A stretch of DNA of 64,000 nt from Lepidodermella squamata (lineage: Eukaryota; Gastrotricha). The notes beneath the pieces are model-generated. The model ran no database searches. It saw only the letters and a program-made list of their open reading frames with translations, and had not been told where the DNA came from. How positions within the stretch are numbered: position 1 is the first letter of the stretch; each line of letters opens with the position of its first letter. The position numbers and the translations under genes were made by a program. Positions 11,809 to 21,510 of this stretch are shown in pieces. The stretch is taken from NCBI GenBank assembly GCA_047495785.1, contig JBLDXI010000055.1, positions 1,302,001-1,366,000 of the forward strand. Direction: 5' to 3'.

Positions 11809-11815
11809 TTTTATA
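11809..11815 (-). promoter_or_regulatory. TATA box (TATAAAA) for the Cys-rich prepropeptide gene
   Basis: On the minus strand the sequence reads TATAAAAGGCGGCCGAT. A nearly identical TATAAAAGCGGCCGATG is found before the Gly-rich gene at 15264, which supports a shared core promoter type. Confidence 0.65.
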
Positions 11816-12943
11816 GCTGGTAGGCCGGCGTTGGGCAAAGATCATTGAAATTCCGCGCGTACTCGCCATTTTAGGGCAACGTCGAGCACACCGTATTGCG
11901 GGACTCGAAATGCAAATTTTGCGCACACGGCCGTGATGATGATGCGCAGGAACCTTTCCCTATCGGATGCCATGTTTACGGCCGCAAGCTAATGTAGGGA
12001 GTGCACAAGCTGCGCCGCGTGTTCCTAATAACAATGATAGCGGTGAGCTCATAATCTCGTTTCTCATCATCATCTGCCTACCCACTCACGAACCGCAAAC
12101 GCAGCGGTTGGCGAACCATCCAGAAAAAAAACTGGATTATTTTTTCATGAAATCACGCGCTTCTTTTGGCGGCCGGCGACGTTGATATCACATGTCAGAT
12201 TTTCTGGTGTGGATTTGCATACCCCGTCGTGTGATCTTTCGCGCATCGCCAACTGCACACACCAGCAGCCACCGAAGTTTGACACCGCCATGGCGAACAT
12301 CCGCGATTAAATTTCAACTTTGCCCAGCCGGAAAAAAACTTCCATAATTTGGCAGCGCAGCTTGCCAATAAACTGGAATATACCGAGCGCTAGAGTATTC
12401 TTTCAGCAGTGACATTGCTGAGGTAAGATTATCGTCTGTTTTTCTTTTAGTTAGCGTCAATGATAGTTTGGCAGATGCCTGAAAATAATTTGATAATATT
12501 GCTCTGAAAATTCCGAGAATTCAAATTTCAGTTTCAGAGGTTCATGCGAATTTTTATTGGTCATTTGGGTAATAAAGTGGAGATTTTAAGGGTATCTAAG
12601 AAATTCCTTTTATCTAGAAAATTCTTTTTCATTTCTTCGCTGTGAACAGCGAACACCACACGAATTTCGCCCGACAAAAGTCACACGGCCGTGAGTTCTT
12701 TCATGGTTCATGGATAATGGGCATCGACAAGCATTCTACCTTTAGTCGAAAATGCGAAATTTTCAAACCAACAGCGACTGTGTTGCCTCACGACATTCTT
12801 TAGCTCTGAAATTATAAGGTGGCTGGCTAGCGCTCGGTCGGCAAAAAGCTACTGCTCGGTACAAGTTGGAATGCTCACGCTACAGACAAATCTGCTGGCT
12901 TAATTGCGGTTTTTTTCTATGATGACTTGATGACAAGTTGGCT
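11816..12943. other. Intergenic, no gene seen
   Basis: About 1.1 kb between divergently placed secreted-protein genes. Only short shadow frames occur. It probably holds regulatory sequence for both sides, but I see no defined site. Confidence 0.4.
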
Positions 12944-12951
12944 TATAAATA
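12944..12951 (+). promoter_or_regulatory. TATA box (TATAAATA) for the 13037 gene
   Basis: It lies 93 bases before the ATG of a small secreted protein, in the same position relative to the start as the TATA boxes of the two related genes downstream. Confidence 0.6.
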
Positions 12952-13036
12952 TGGTTAATGATCGAGTTTTTCCAGCATTCGTGACTTAGAAGCTTGAAAC
13001 TTTTCTGCAGCTTTTGAAGCTATCCAGCCTTACAAA

Positions 13037-13300
13037 ATGATGCTCAAGCTCGCTGTTCTTTTCGCTGTCCTCGCCTGCGCTACCGCCCAGTTCATCTTCT
13101 ACCCGAACTATCCCGGCAGCACGGCAACATCGACCAAACCTCCGAATGTCAACAACATGCTTTTAGCGGCTTTCAACTACGTGAATGCTGTGCCCAGAGT
13201 CGCTGCTGTTAACAACAACGCAGCAGCCATTGCCAACGCCAATGCTGCCAATGCTGCCATCTGGAACAACAACCGTGCCTTCCAGCCCTTTTTCGGATGA
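13037..13300 (+). CDS. Small Ala/Asn-rich secreted protein
   Basis: 87 residues with a signal peptide (MMLKLAVLFAVLACATAQ), then FIFYPNYPG and a run rich in Ala and Asn (NNNAAAIANANAANAA). It ends NRAFQPFFG. The signal peptide and the F-x-FYP start match the protein at 15264 (ACANAQFAFYPG), so it belongs to the same local family of secreted low-complexity proteins, probably cuticle or extracellular matrix material. It is the shortest of the three and lacks their central conserved RD[AS]S motif. Confidence 0.7.
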   Translation: MMLKLAVLFAVLACATAQFIFYPNYPGSTATSTKPPNVNNMLLAAFNYVNAVPRVAAVNNNAAAIANANAANAAIWNNNRAFQPFFG

Positions 13301-13576
13301 ATCTTGATTAACCGAGAGACTATCAAAATATTACTGAATACCGAAAATATTATTTACTAAGATTTTGAAATAAAACTCAAGTCGGCAAAGCTATGTACAT
13401 ATTCCATCCCAATTATCCATCCTAACAGGGAGGATTTTATATTCTAAAAACGCAAATTGAATTTCTGTATAAAAACTGGCATACTTTCGGTATATTACTC
13501 ATGTTGTGGATTAAATCTGGAGCGCTGGGGTTAAGGTTTCCATCCAGCTGGCAGGATGTAAGCGTTCCGCTTTTAT

Positions 13577-14044
13577 TTAAAAGTTCATCCATTTCATCCA
13601 TTGAATTAACTCTATGATTGTTTCGTGTCGTTTGGCTGAAAGCTGACTGATGTTGGTGTGCAGCAGGTTTTTTATAATCAATTCATCAAACAACACTGGC
13701 GTGTAGCCACTGAAGTCATATATAGTTTGAACGGCACCACGTAAATTAGCGGGGAAAATAAACTGTAAATATAATAATGTTTGTCGAGCCAAGAAGGAAC
13801 CCGCGTCTTGCGCCTTTGATATTACCGTATTGGCTGGCAAAGTCCTTGCGGCGTTGATGGCAGAGAAATAAAAAGGAATTTTTTGGAGGGATAATAGGCA
13901 TTTCTGATCAAAAGAGGAATCAGTTGGCAAAAGGCCGGATGTAATTGCTCGCCAGTTCTGGTAATATTCTGTAGCTGCTCCGCCTGCCAAGTTTATGGTC
14001 TTCTGTCGATGTTTAGCGTGACCTCGACTGCACTCGGGCTGCAT
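13577..14044 (-). CDS. Hypothetical 155-residue protein
   Basis: Single open frame of 155 residues with mixed helical composition, no signal peptide and no membrane segment. Segments such as LLSLQKIPFYFSAINAARTLP and FPANLRGAVQTIYDFSGYTPVLFDELIIKNLL look like a folded protein. A TATATA motif at about 14090-14096 stands 50 bases before the ATG on this strand, a suitable promoter position. No family recognised. Confidence 0.5.
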   Translation of the reverse strand: MQPECSRGHAKHRQKTINLAGGAATEYYQNWRAITSGLLPTDSSFDQKCLLSLQKIPFYFSAINAARTLPANTVISKAQDAGSFLARQTLLYLQFIFPANLRGAVQTIYDFSGYTPVLFDELIIKNLLHTNISQLSAKRHETIIELIQWMKWMNF

Positions 14045-15176
14045 AATGGCTTGAGTTCAAAAGGCGTCGACAACAGGGTACATCAACCCCCTATATAAGC
14101 TGAGACGCGCGCGTGCAAGAAGTGGAGGTATGAGGAAACTTTCCTCATCCCTTTGCATATGAACCCTTGAAGAACCATGCTATAATCAGACTAGTTAAGA
14201 CAGCTCAACTGGAAAAGAATGCGACGGATGTGTCAAGGTGGAAAGGAATGGTAACATTTGAATGTTGCGAGGTGCGGGAGATTTGTTACTTTTGGTGGAA
14301 CGATTGGTATGGCTAATCAATGTTGACTTCATGTTCAAGCGGCTTCGCATTTTAAAACTTCACAACTCAATTGAACCCAGCCGATATAGCAGGCACCTTG
14401 CTAATGCAAAAACCAGCGAAAGCACTCAACGCACCAGTTCAACCTTACTTCACACCTTTTCACGCGCCCCTGACCTCGAGTTCAAGCTTTATTAAACGAT
14501 CGGCCATCTGCAATTACATGACCTGTTTTGTTAAATCTTCTAAGGCTTTTATCCCTGCGACGACCCCTTCTGATTAAAGCAGCAGAAGTTTCTCGACTAT
14601 TATTCTTACAACACCTTGACTTAAGACACGCATGTATAGTTTTGATGGTGATAATAAAATTATTTCACGTGCTCAGCCTGTAATCTGTTCAATTACAATT
14701 ATGGGGGCGGTGAGCATTGGCGAGTCTGGCGCATGACTGGCGAGTATAGTCAAGTTATAACACGATTAGCCGCAAGTGGTCATTAAGGGATTGTTCGCGT
14801 GATTTTTTGCTCGTCAACAAAAAATTCAACCAAAAACAATGGACTCGTGTCAATGAAGCCGACTACCGAAAACGTTCGGTTAAACCGCAGGGCTAGCAAA
14901 ATGTGCTCGGATGAATTCCGAATAGATGCATCAACTATGACTCAATCTCAATGTAGTTGGAACACTGCTTCGGAAACTATTCAATTTTTAATGAATGAAG
15001 GCGTAATTAAAGCCATTGAAAATTAAAATACGTAACGGTGGACATTTTTTTGCCGGCCAATCCTACAATTCAGAAAGCAGAAGAATGCACCGAGACGAAC
15101 GGTGTACGTAATAAATCTCGTGTTAAAATTATAGTATTTTTTGCGCTGACCAAGAGAAATGTTACTGGGCGCCGGC
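14045..15176. other. Intergenic, no convincing gene
   Basis: Several short open frames occur, for example 14262-14495 and 14799-15026, but none has a domain, signal or splice context. The right end is the promoter region of the gene at 15264. Confidence 0.4.
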
Positions 15177-15184
15177 TATAAAAG
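15177..15184 (+). promoter_or_regulatory. TATA box (TATAAAAG) for the 15264 gene
   Basis: It lies 87 bases before the ATG. The sequence TATAAAAGCGGCCGATG is shared with the minus-strand promoter at 11809. Confidence 0.7.
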
Positions 15185-15263
15185 CGGCCGATGCGGTCGG
15201 CAGAAATCTCACTCCGCCTGTCGCCTTAAAACAACAACTTCGTTTTAACTCTCAGCCGCCAAG

Positions 15264-15869
15264 ATGTACAAGCTCGCCGCCGTCTGCGCTCTCTTCGCCT
15301 GCGCGAACGCCCAGTTCGCCTTTTACCCCGGTGCTGTTGTTGCTAACACCGCAGGTGCCTCGAACGTCATCGGAGCTAGCACCGGAAATGCCGCTTATGA
15401 CAACTCGGCTGCTGGTGCTGTAGGTGCTGGCACCCGCAATGCGGGCGCTCAGGGAAGCCAATACGCCACCGGAGTTGCTGGCTACGGCCAGGGTTACGAC
15501 AACGGAGCTGTTGCTGGAAACAGCAAGAACTACGCCCGCGACTCATCCGTCGTCGCTCTTTCTGACAGGTATAATTTCCAATTTCAATTCATCGATTCCG
15601 ATCTCATGCATTATTTTTTGCCTTTCAGCATTCGCGGTAACGAAGCTTCTGCTGGTGCTGGTTACAGCCGTGGTGCTGCCGCTGGCGGTGCTGCTGGTAG
15701 CAACGGAGCTCAGGGAAGCCTCTACGACAACGCTGCCGCCTATGGTGCCAATTCTGCTGCTCGCAACCTCGGCGCTGCTGGCTACGGAAACCTCGCTGGT
15801 GCCAACAACGCTTTCCAGAATAACTTCGGTGCCGTCAACGGTGGATTCTGGCCCAACCGCTTCTTCTAA
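15264..15869 (+). CDS. Gly/Ala-rich secreted structural protein
   Basis: Two exons with an intron at about 15569-15629 (GTATAA...TTTCAG). A signal peptide (MYKLAAVCALFACANAQ) is followed by a low-complexity chain of Gly, Ala, Asn and Tyr, with repeats such as GAQGS and AAGYG. A central motif NYARDSSVVALSD at the exon junction recurs as SYSRDASVLAASE in the gene at 16716, and both are followed by an AGGxxGSNGAxG segment, so the two are paralogues. The composition suggests cuticle or another extracellular matrix. I see no chitin-binding or other named domain. If the intron is retained the frame also reads through, so splicing is inferred from the good donor and acceptor and from the alignment to the paralogue. 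Confidence 0.8.
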   Translation: MYKLAAVCALFACANAQFAFYPGAVVANTAGASNVIGASTGNAAYDNSAAGAVGAGTRNAGAQGSQYATGVAGYGQGYDNGAVAGNSKNYARDSSVVALSDRYNFQFQFIDSDLMHYFLPFSIRGNEASAGAGYSRGAAAGGAAGSNGAQGSLYDNAAAYGANSAARNLGAAGYGNLAGANNAFQNNFGAVNGGFWPNRFF

Positions 15870-16608
15870 ACAGTGCCCTAATCGTCACAGGCAATTTTCA
15901 ATAAAAAAAAGAAAAAGAAAACGATTATCAATGAGTGTTTTCAGTGTCACAGCCGCCTTTCTTATTTGCCTTTTGTTTTGTTTATCGGAATCAGCTCTTT
16001 CAAGCAGATAACGTATAAAGCAGTTTATTACAGAATTTCCATTTTGCTCTTGGCGTTTGGCGCTCAATAAGAACTTTCCAGAACTTTTCTCAGGTGTCAT
16101 AGCAGAGGTGGCGCCACTGAAAAAAAATGTTGGTATAGGCCGTGTGCTGATGCTAGCCAGCACTACAGGTGGCCATTAAAACTTAGCCACTACTGCTTAG
16201 CCACACAGAGAAGATGCGCCACGTAGGCTTGATAGCTAGCCTTAACGCCGTTATCTATTAGGGCTGCGGCTGCCTGTGTCGCGTCGACAAGCTTCCACAT
16301 GAAAAAAAATCGACAAGAACCGACCGCCGTCGACCGCTGTCGACGATACCGTAATATCTCGTTGAATTCCTACGCATTCCGGAACTAGTGACCAGACGCT
16401 GAAATCCGCTTGAAGATTATCGACTCCTTCATCTAATAATAGTTCTGTGCATGAACTATATAAGGATGCTATGTTGAATAATTTCAAGGCAATTATTCAT
16501 AGATCGGAGAAAGGAATCTTTACGGCTGTTGTCGACGGGCTGACATTTTTTTATCACACGACCGTCGACAAAAAACCAAACGAACTCGATTTCGCGTCCA
16601 CATGCGGG

Positions 16609-16617
16609 TATAAAAAG
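16609..16617 (+). promoter_or_regulatory. TATA box (TATAAAAAG) for the 16716 gene
   Basis: It lies 107 bases before the chosen ATG at 16716. Confidence 0.65.
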
Positions 16618-16715
16618 CCATCGACTGGCGTTGGAAAATTCACAGTTCAGTCGCTGTGATACTTCTCTCCCCTTTCAACATCTCGCCTCGAGTCTCAACC
16701 ACTGCCAGTGTTAAA

Positions 16716-17321
16716 ATGTTCAAGGCTGCCGTTATTTGCGCTGTTCTCGCCTGCGCCAACGCTCAACTATGGGGCAACAATTGGGGCAACAACGCCGGCT
16801 GGGGCTCGCTTGGTAATGCTGGTGGGTTCGGCAACTGGGGCAGTGCCGGCTACGGTAATGCTGGTGCTGGCAACGTTTTCGGTGCTAACAACGCCGCCTC
16901 AGCTGCCGGAAGCAAATTCGCCAACGGTGCCGTAGCTAATGGAGCTGCTCGCAACACGGCCAATGGCTACATCAACAGCGGATCCTACTCGCGTGACGCA
17001 TCCGTCCTGGCCGCCAGTGAGAACACCCGTGCTGCTGCCGGCAGTGCTGGAGGCAGCTACAACTCAGGAGCTTCGTATGGCGGTGCCGTCGGAAGCAATG
17101 GCGCCGCTGGCAATTGGGCTGGAAATAATGCTGTTGGTGGCGCGAGCAATGGCTACAACAACTGGGGCAACGCGGCCAACGCTAACCTCGGTGGCTGGAA
17201 CGGCTACGCCAACGGTGGCTGGAACAATGGCTTCGGTAACAACGGCGGCTGGGGTAACGGCCTTGGCTGGGGCAATGGCTTGGGCTGGAACGGCGGCTGG
17301 CGCCAGGGCCTCCTCGGTTAG
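16716..17321 (+). CDS. Gly/Asn/Trp-rich secreted structural protein
   Basis: I chose the ATG at 16716 because it opens a signal peptide (MFKAAVICAVLACANAQ) matching the neighbours; an upstream in-frame ATG at 16656 would bury it. The mature chain is about 185 residues of Gly, Asn, Ala and Trp with repeats such as WGNN, GNNGGWGN and GLGWGNG. A motif SYSRDASVLAASE near the middle is shared with the gene at 15264. It is single exon. The Trp-rich WGNG end is unlike its paralogue and may give a different material property. It is probably an extracellular matrix or cuticle component. Confidence 0.8.
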   Translation: MFKAAVICAVLACANAQLWGNNWGNNAGWGSLGNAGGFGNWGSAGYGNAGAGNVFGANNAASAAGSKFANGAVANGAARNTANGYINSGSYSRDASVLAASENTRAAAGSAGGSYNSGASYGGAVGSNGAAGNWAGNNAVGGASNGYNNWGNAANANLGGWNGYANGGWNNGFGNNGGWGNGLGWGNGLGWNGGWRQGLLG

Positions 17322-17567
17322 ACTGCGAGAGAGATAATCCTTCTTTATCCTGCCCTCTTCAACACAACTTCACCAGCAGTTTTCTATAAATAAGGATGCA
17401 CGTATCCTCTTAACACAAAAGGCAACGCCATAAAATGTAAAAAAAAGTGATATGAAAAAGCATACTGCCCTCGTTGATTTTTTCGACTGAAAAAAATCGC
17501 ACTTCCATCTTGTTTTCAAAAATGCACAAATAAATCTTTGGCAACTCATAAGTACTTGGCTTTTGTT

Positions 17568-18621
17568 TCACAGCTCAGTTTTACTCTCAGTTACCGGCTT
17601 ATCATCACATTCACCCGAGTTTTTCCAGTTCTTGCCAGACTTTTTCCGTTTCCAACCGAAGCATCTCGTCTTTCGGCTAGCATTTTCGCTCTCAGAATCG
17701 CTTGAATCTTCGCCTCTGGACACGATTGGAAGCGGCGGTCCTGCGGGCTCTGTCCATTTAACTTGATCATTGAAAACAGCGCTGCGCATAGACGGGTTTC
17801 GTTCCATTCGTTTGTTTATACGTCGCCAAATGCCCATCGTGCTTGGATAGCCGACTTCGCGGCGGAGTTTTGCGTTCTCGGCGCGAAGCTTGACATGATC
17901 AGCGAACAGCGTTGAGTTGTAGCGTTGTGCGAAGATTTCTTCAATTCTTGCCAAGCTGAGCGGACCTTCAATGACACCTTGGTTGTTCTTCATATAGACA
18001 TCGCCGCTTAAGGAAGAATATAAGGCGTGCTTATTGACTTCAGCTGGTTTCATTAGCACCTCCAGAACAACGCTGTTCGCGCCGCGAATCGGGATCAATT
18101 TCATCTATAAAGTTATCTTATAACATGACAAATTTGAAGTATAAATCGAAATTACGGAGAATTGATCTTTCGTGACCGAGGGCTCGAAAGCAGCAAAACA
18201 TTTGTCTATCACATCGCGAATAAAAGCTCGCTGTTTGTCATCGATCAGTTTAAATCCTACAACTTTGCCTGCCGAATCGCAGCCAAAGTATATCACACCC
18301 CCTTGCTCCGAGTTGAGGAGAGCGACACCTTGAACTGCCAAGGTGTCGCGGATAACTGATTTGATGAAACGGGCTGAAAAGTAGAAATGTTAAGCAAGAT
18401 ACTTGGAATTATCAGTCATTTCACTTACAATCAGTCACCTCTACGAATTCGAAGGCGTGTGGAAAAGCGCTGAGAGCCGTAGGGTTAACAGGTTCGTTGT
18501 ACACCAACACGTCTGGCGACTTGTATTGGTCTGTAAATTCGGGTTTTTGAGTTTTCGGACTGAATAAACCCTCTATTAAACCATCGCCTTTCAGCTTTAC
18601 AATAGCTTCCGCTTCGGCCAT
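17568..18621 (-). CDS. Schlafen-like (AlbA_2 domain) protein 1
   Basis: Three exons with short introns, near 18373-18428 and 18105-18155. I chose the start at 18621 (MAEAEAIVKLKG). The core AlbA_2/Slfn box reads FEFVEV, then, across the first intron, GGVIYFGCDSAGKVVG. It corresponds to the FANTxGGxxxxGVxxxGxVxG pattern of Schlafen proteins. A second landmark is DVYMKNNQGVIEGPLSL, the strand usually rich in aromatic and Arg residues. The tail is basic and Ser-rich (SRKTRCFGWKRKKSGK). Schlafen-like proteins include RNA endonucleases; in C. elegans, TOFU-1/2 with SLFL-3/4 form the PUCH nuclease that trims piRNA precursors. Whether this copy is a nuclease is inference. Three more relatives lie within 8 kb. 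Confidence 0.75.
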
Positions 18622-18944
18622 TGCTAATTCGGTGACCGCTAATTTTGCCAAGACGAAATTAAATGAGAGCTTTAAGAAGGATTTTTTTGCAATATTTTTC
18701 TTTGCTAATTTCAGAATAAACAAGTGAACTTGGCGCATGAATTTATTTATTTAAAGCCATTTTTAGAGAACATTTCTATATTTCTGAAGCTTACATTATT
18801 GGCGATCCATGTGGAGCTTAGAAAACTTTTATTTTATGAATTTTAATAACGATTTTTCAGGCAAATGATGGAAACTCTTAGAGGCTCGAAAGTGATCGGA
18901 GATGGACGTTTTTATTTGAACTATATCGGTGTGCATTTCTACTA

Positions 18945-19967
18945 TCATTTTCTCCTGGAGGAAAGTCGCATCCAGCTCAGCATGCGACCGAGTTTTGTTG
19001 TTCGCTTGCTCGAAGCGGAATCTGATGTTTCTTCAATATAATTTACGTTGTCTTTAGATGATACAACGGATCTTGCAAAGCCCTCATTATCGTGAGCTTG
19101 CTGGTTATTCTCAACGGGTCCACTCGAAAGGGTTCGTCGGGCACTTTGTTTGGCCTGGGCAATTTTTTGAAACAATCCTTCCTTATACTCGCCAATGGAT
19201 CGAACTGCAGTTTGCCACGTACTTGCACGCTCACGGACAAAACGCATTTGTTCAGCTTCGGTTTCCAAGTGCAGCATTTCCCCGTTTGTTTTGGTCCTGA
19301 TGTAAGCGCTGCCCCCTCGGCGCATTTGCACAAGCTGATATTCGCCTCCTGAGGAAATTTTGAAATATGGCTTGAAAATGACGGCCATCAAACACCAATT
19401 TGCTTGTACCATTGATTCCTTTGTTGGCCGAAGAACCGTTATATGTTGAACCTCAAGATAAGAAAAGCAATCGGCTGTTAACATATTTGAACCCCTCGAA
19501 ATACCTTGTAATGCTTTCCATGTTGAACTTTGGGATGAAAGTCACGGAAAGCTTCGTGGATTTGATTTGCCCATTCGGCAGGGCTGTTTGAATCCTTTGT
19601 GATAAGACCTTGCGCGACGCCATCCTTGTTACATCCAAAAATCAACACCCCGCCGTACCGTGAATTGAAGAAGCCATTTCCAACACGCGCAGTCAGGTCC
19701 CTCATTTCAGATAACGATGTTGCTTTATAAAATAAAATAGAGACAAACATGTTAGACCTGGCGAAATTGAAGCAGGTATCACTTACGATTGTTGGGGATA
19801 ACAAATTCGACGTATTTCTTGTCAGATTGTAAGTTTTCTAGCGGCTTTTCTCCCAATCGAACTTCTCGCGGTAACTTGTTGTTATCTGCCCTTAGCGTAG
19901 ACCGCTCTGGCATCGCATTTCCACTAATTTCAGCTGAGATTGATTTCGCTACGGGAGTTTTTGACAT
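18945..19967 (-). CDS. Schlafen-like (AlbA_2 domain) protein 2
   Basis: Three exons. The N terminus MSKTPVAKSISAEISGN matches that of copy 3 at 24611 (MSKTTGANSIFAEISGN), so the two are close paralogues. The AlbA_2 core has YVEFVIP, then, after an intron near 19788, GGVLIFGCNKDGVAQG. The last exon carries HITVLRP, VIFKPYF and AYIRTKTNGEM, matching the end of the Slfn box, then a Ser/Lys-rich tail. It lies tandem with copy 1 on the same strand. The nuclease role is inferred from the family only. Confidence 0.75.
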
Positions 19968-20392
19968 TTTGCATGGATGCCATCGTCAAAACTGAGGACA
20001 CACAGTGAATCCAAAATTTTAAGGTCCATCTTTCCAGGTTTTTAGCTCCAAGGGAAAAAGCCCGTTAAAGTGTTTATATAATGAATTTACAAATTTCCAA
20101 CCTGGATTTATGGCACTGCATCATTCTGTTTCCTGTCTAATGATTTAGTTGATTGCCACGGACCTATTGTCCTAAACGATTCCTTATCAAATATAGATTC
20201 GTAGCATTTATCTTTTCTAAAGAAGCGCCCGTATTCAGTTCTCACTCCCAACAGCATCCAACTTCTATGACTGGCACTTAATATACGCTGGCCAAATATC
20301 TGTCTGATTTTTTCGGACTCATACCTATCAACTAGCCAGTCAAAATGGAAAATTTCTCCTATGATTGAGGCTAAAAAACGATACAGAAATAG

Positions 20393-20427
20393 TGTTTCTG
20401 TATTCCTGTACAATACAGAAACACTTT
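20393..20427. repeat. Short hairpin, AGTGTTTCTGTATT arms
   Basis: AGTGTTTCTGTATT is followed after a few bases by AATACAGAAACACT. A related ACAGAAACACGTTTCTTGT occurs at about 20567-20585, and an imperfect palindrome around GACTGTAT spans 20591-20640. Together they suggest decayed inverted-repeat elements in this spacer. Confidence 0.5.
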
Positions 20428-20692
20428 TATTAGGATGGACTTTTTATTATCGCATTTTCCTATATAAATGGCGTACAAGATCACTTTTTCCCGCACTTTC
20501 TAGCTACGTTTCTCCGAGTTTTTAGCAGATACAGAGGAGAAAAGCAATCTCGGATTTACTCAGAATACAGAAACACGTTTCTTGTACTCATGACTGTATT
20601 CATCTTCGGTTCCTGCGGAACCTCGATTCATACAGTCATCCAAGATTGCTTAAATCTGAGATTTTATTTCAACTACTTGAGCGTGAGATCAA

Positions 20693-21130
20693 TCATTTTT
20701 TGGAGGATAGCATCTTCTTCAGCGATTTGGTGGGCGCACGATTGGACTCCGCTTTGTTCATCTCCGAATCAGCCAGCTGCTTCAAATTATTAACCGCAGG
20801 TGATCGTCGAATCATCGGCCTCGCCGGCACCTCAGCTTGGGCAGCTCGGTCGCTGGAAGCAGCATTCGCCATCGCAAACCCTCCAAAGGCAAGATCTTGA
20901 TATTCTCGCTGGGTCAATGTTGCCTTTTTCTTCGTTTCAGCCGCAGGTCGCTCCTCGCTGTCCGTGCGTGACTGATAGCATCCGCGAACAAATTCGGCAG
21001 CTGAATTAGCGGCTCTCGCCACAGGATTCTGCCTGGTTCGGGCGGTCGCCCTGGCTTCTTCTTGTTTGCTGACGTTAGTGTCCGATCGCGCGTTAGCTGC
21101 GTTAGACGTTGAAGCTCCAGATCGTCTCAT
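20693..21130 (-). CDS. Basic Ala-rich protein, related to the tail of Schlafen-like copy 4
   Basis: 145 residues, highly polar and rich in Ala, Arg, Ser and Lys. The segment ARAANSAAEFVRGCYQSRTD resembles the tail region ISRAAAGFARRVVDYFRREN of the Schlafen-like gene at 24928-26068, and both are followed by RPA-type and Lys-rich sequence. There is no AlbA_2 core here. It may be a truncated paralogue that kept only the C-terminal tail, or an independent disordered protein. Confidence 0.45.
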   Translation of the reverse strand: MRRSGASTSNAANARSDTNVSKQEEARATARTRQNPVARAANSAAEFVRGCYQSRTDSEERPAAETKKKATLTQREYQDLAFGGFAMANAASSDRAAQAEVPARPMIRRSPAVNNLKQLADSEMNKAESNRAPTKSLKKMLSSKK

Positions 21131-21510
21131 TTTGCGTGATGAGTTTGGCGAGTAAGAGTTTGGAAACGAAACTCGAAAATGAATTTATTGGCTACTGTTT
21201 TCGTGGCTGTTCTTAAATGTTAAATTTAAGTTGGATCTCTTATTTTTCCCATTTTTAGTTTTTATTTAAATACCCGCTTCATTTTGAGACGTGGAAGGGC
21301 TATTATTGCCTGTATCAATACCCGTTTTTAGCTTCTGAGTGACAATGTTTGAGTTTTCACCTTCAAATGATGTTTTGAACTCTTCAAGCTTTACGTTCTC
21401 TCAGCAAGCATTGCTTAAGTATGAGCTAAAAAAGCGCACGCGATTTCTCATTTTTTTACGATTTTTAATCAATCAATTCTTACAATTTTTGATTGAAATT
21501 ATTTGCTCAA

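Noticed and set aside
16939-17337. Thr/Ala-rich plus-strand frame of 132 residues
   Set aside because: Shifted reading of the Gly-rich secreted protein gene, which has a signal peptide and start context.
20108-20413. Minus-strand open frame of 101 residues
   Set aside because: It lies partly in a hairpin repeat, has no recognisable domain and no promoter; chance frame is more likely.
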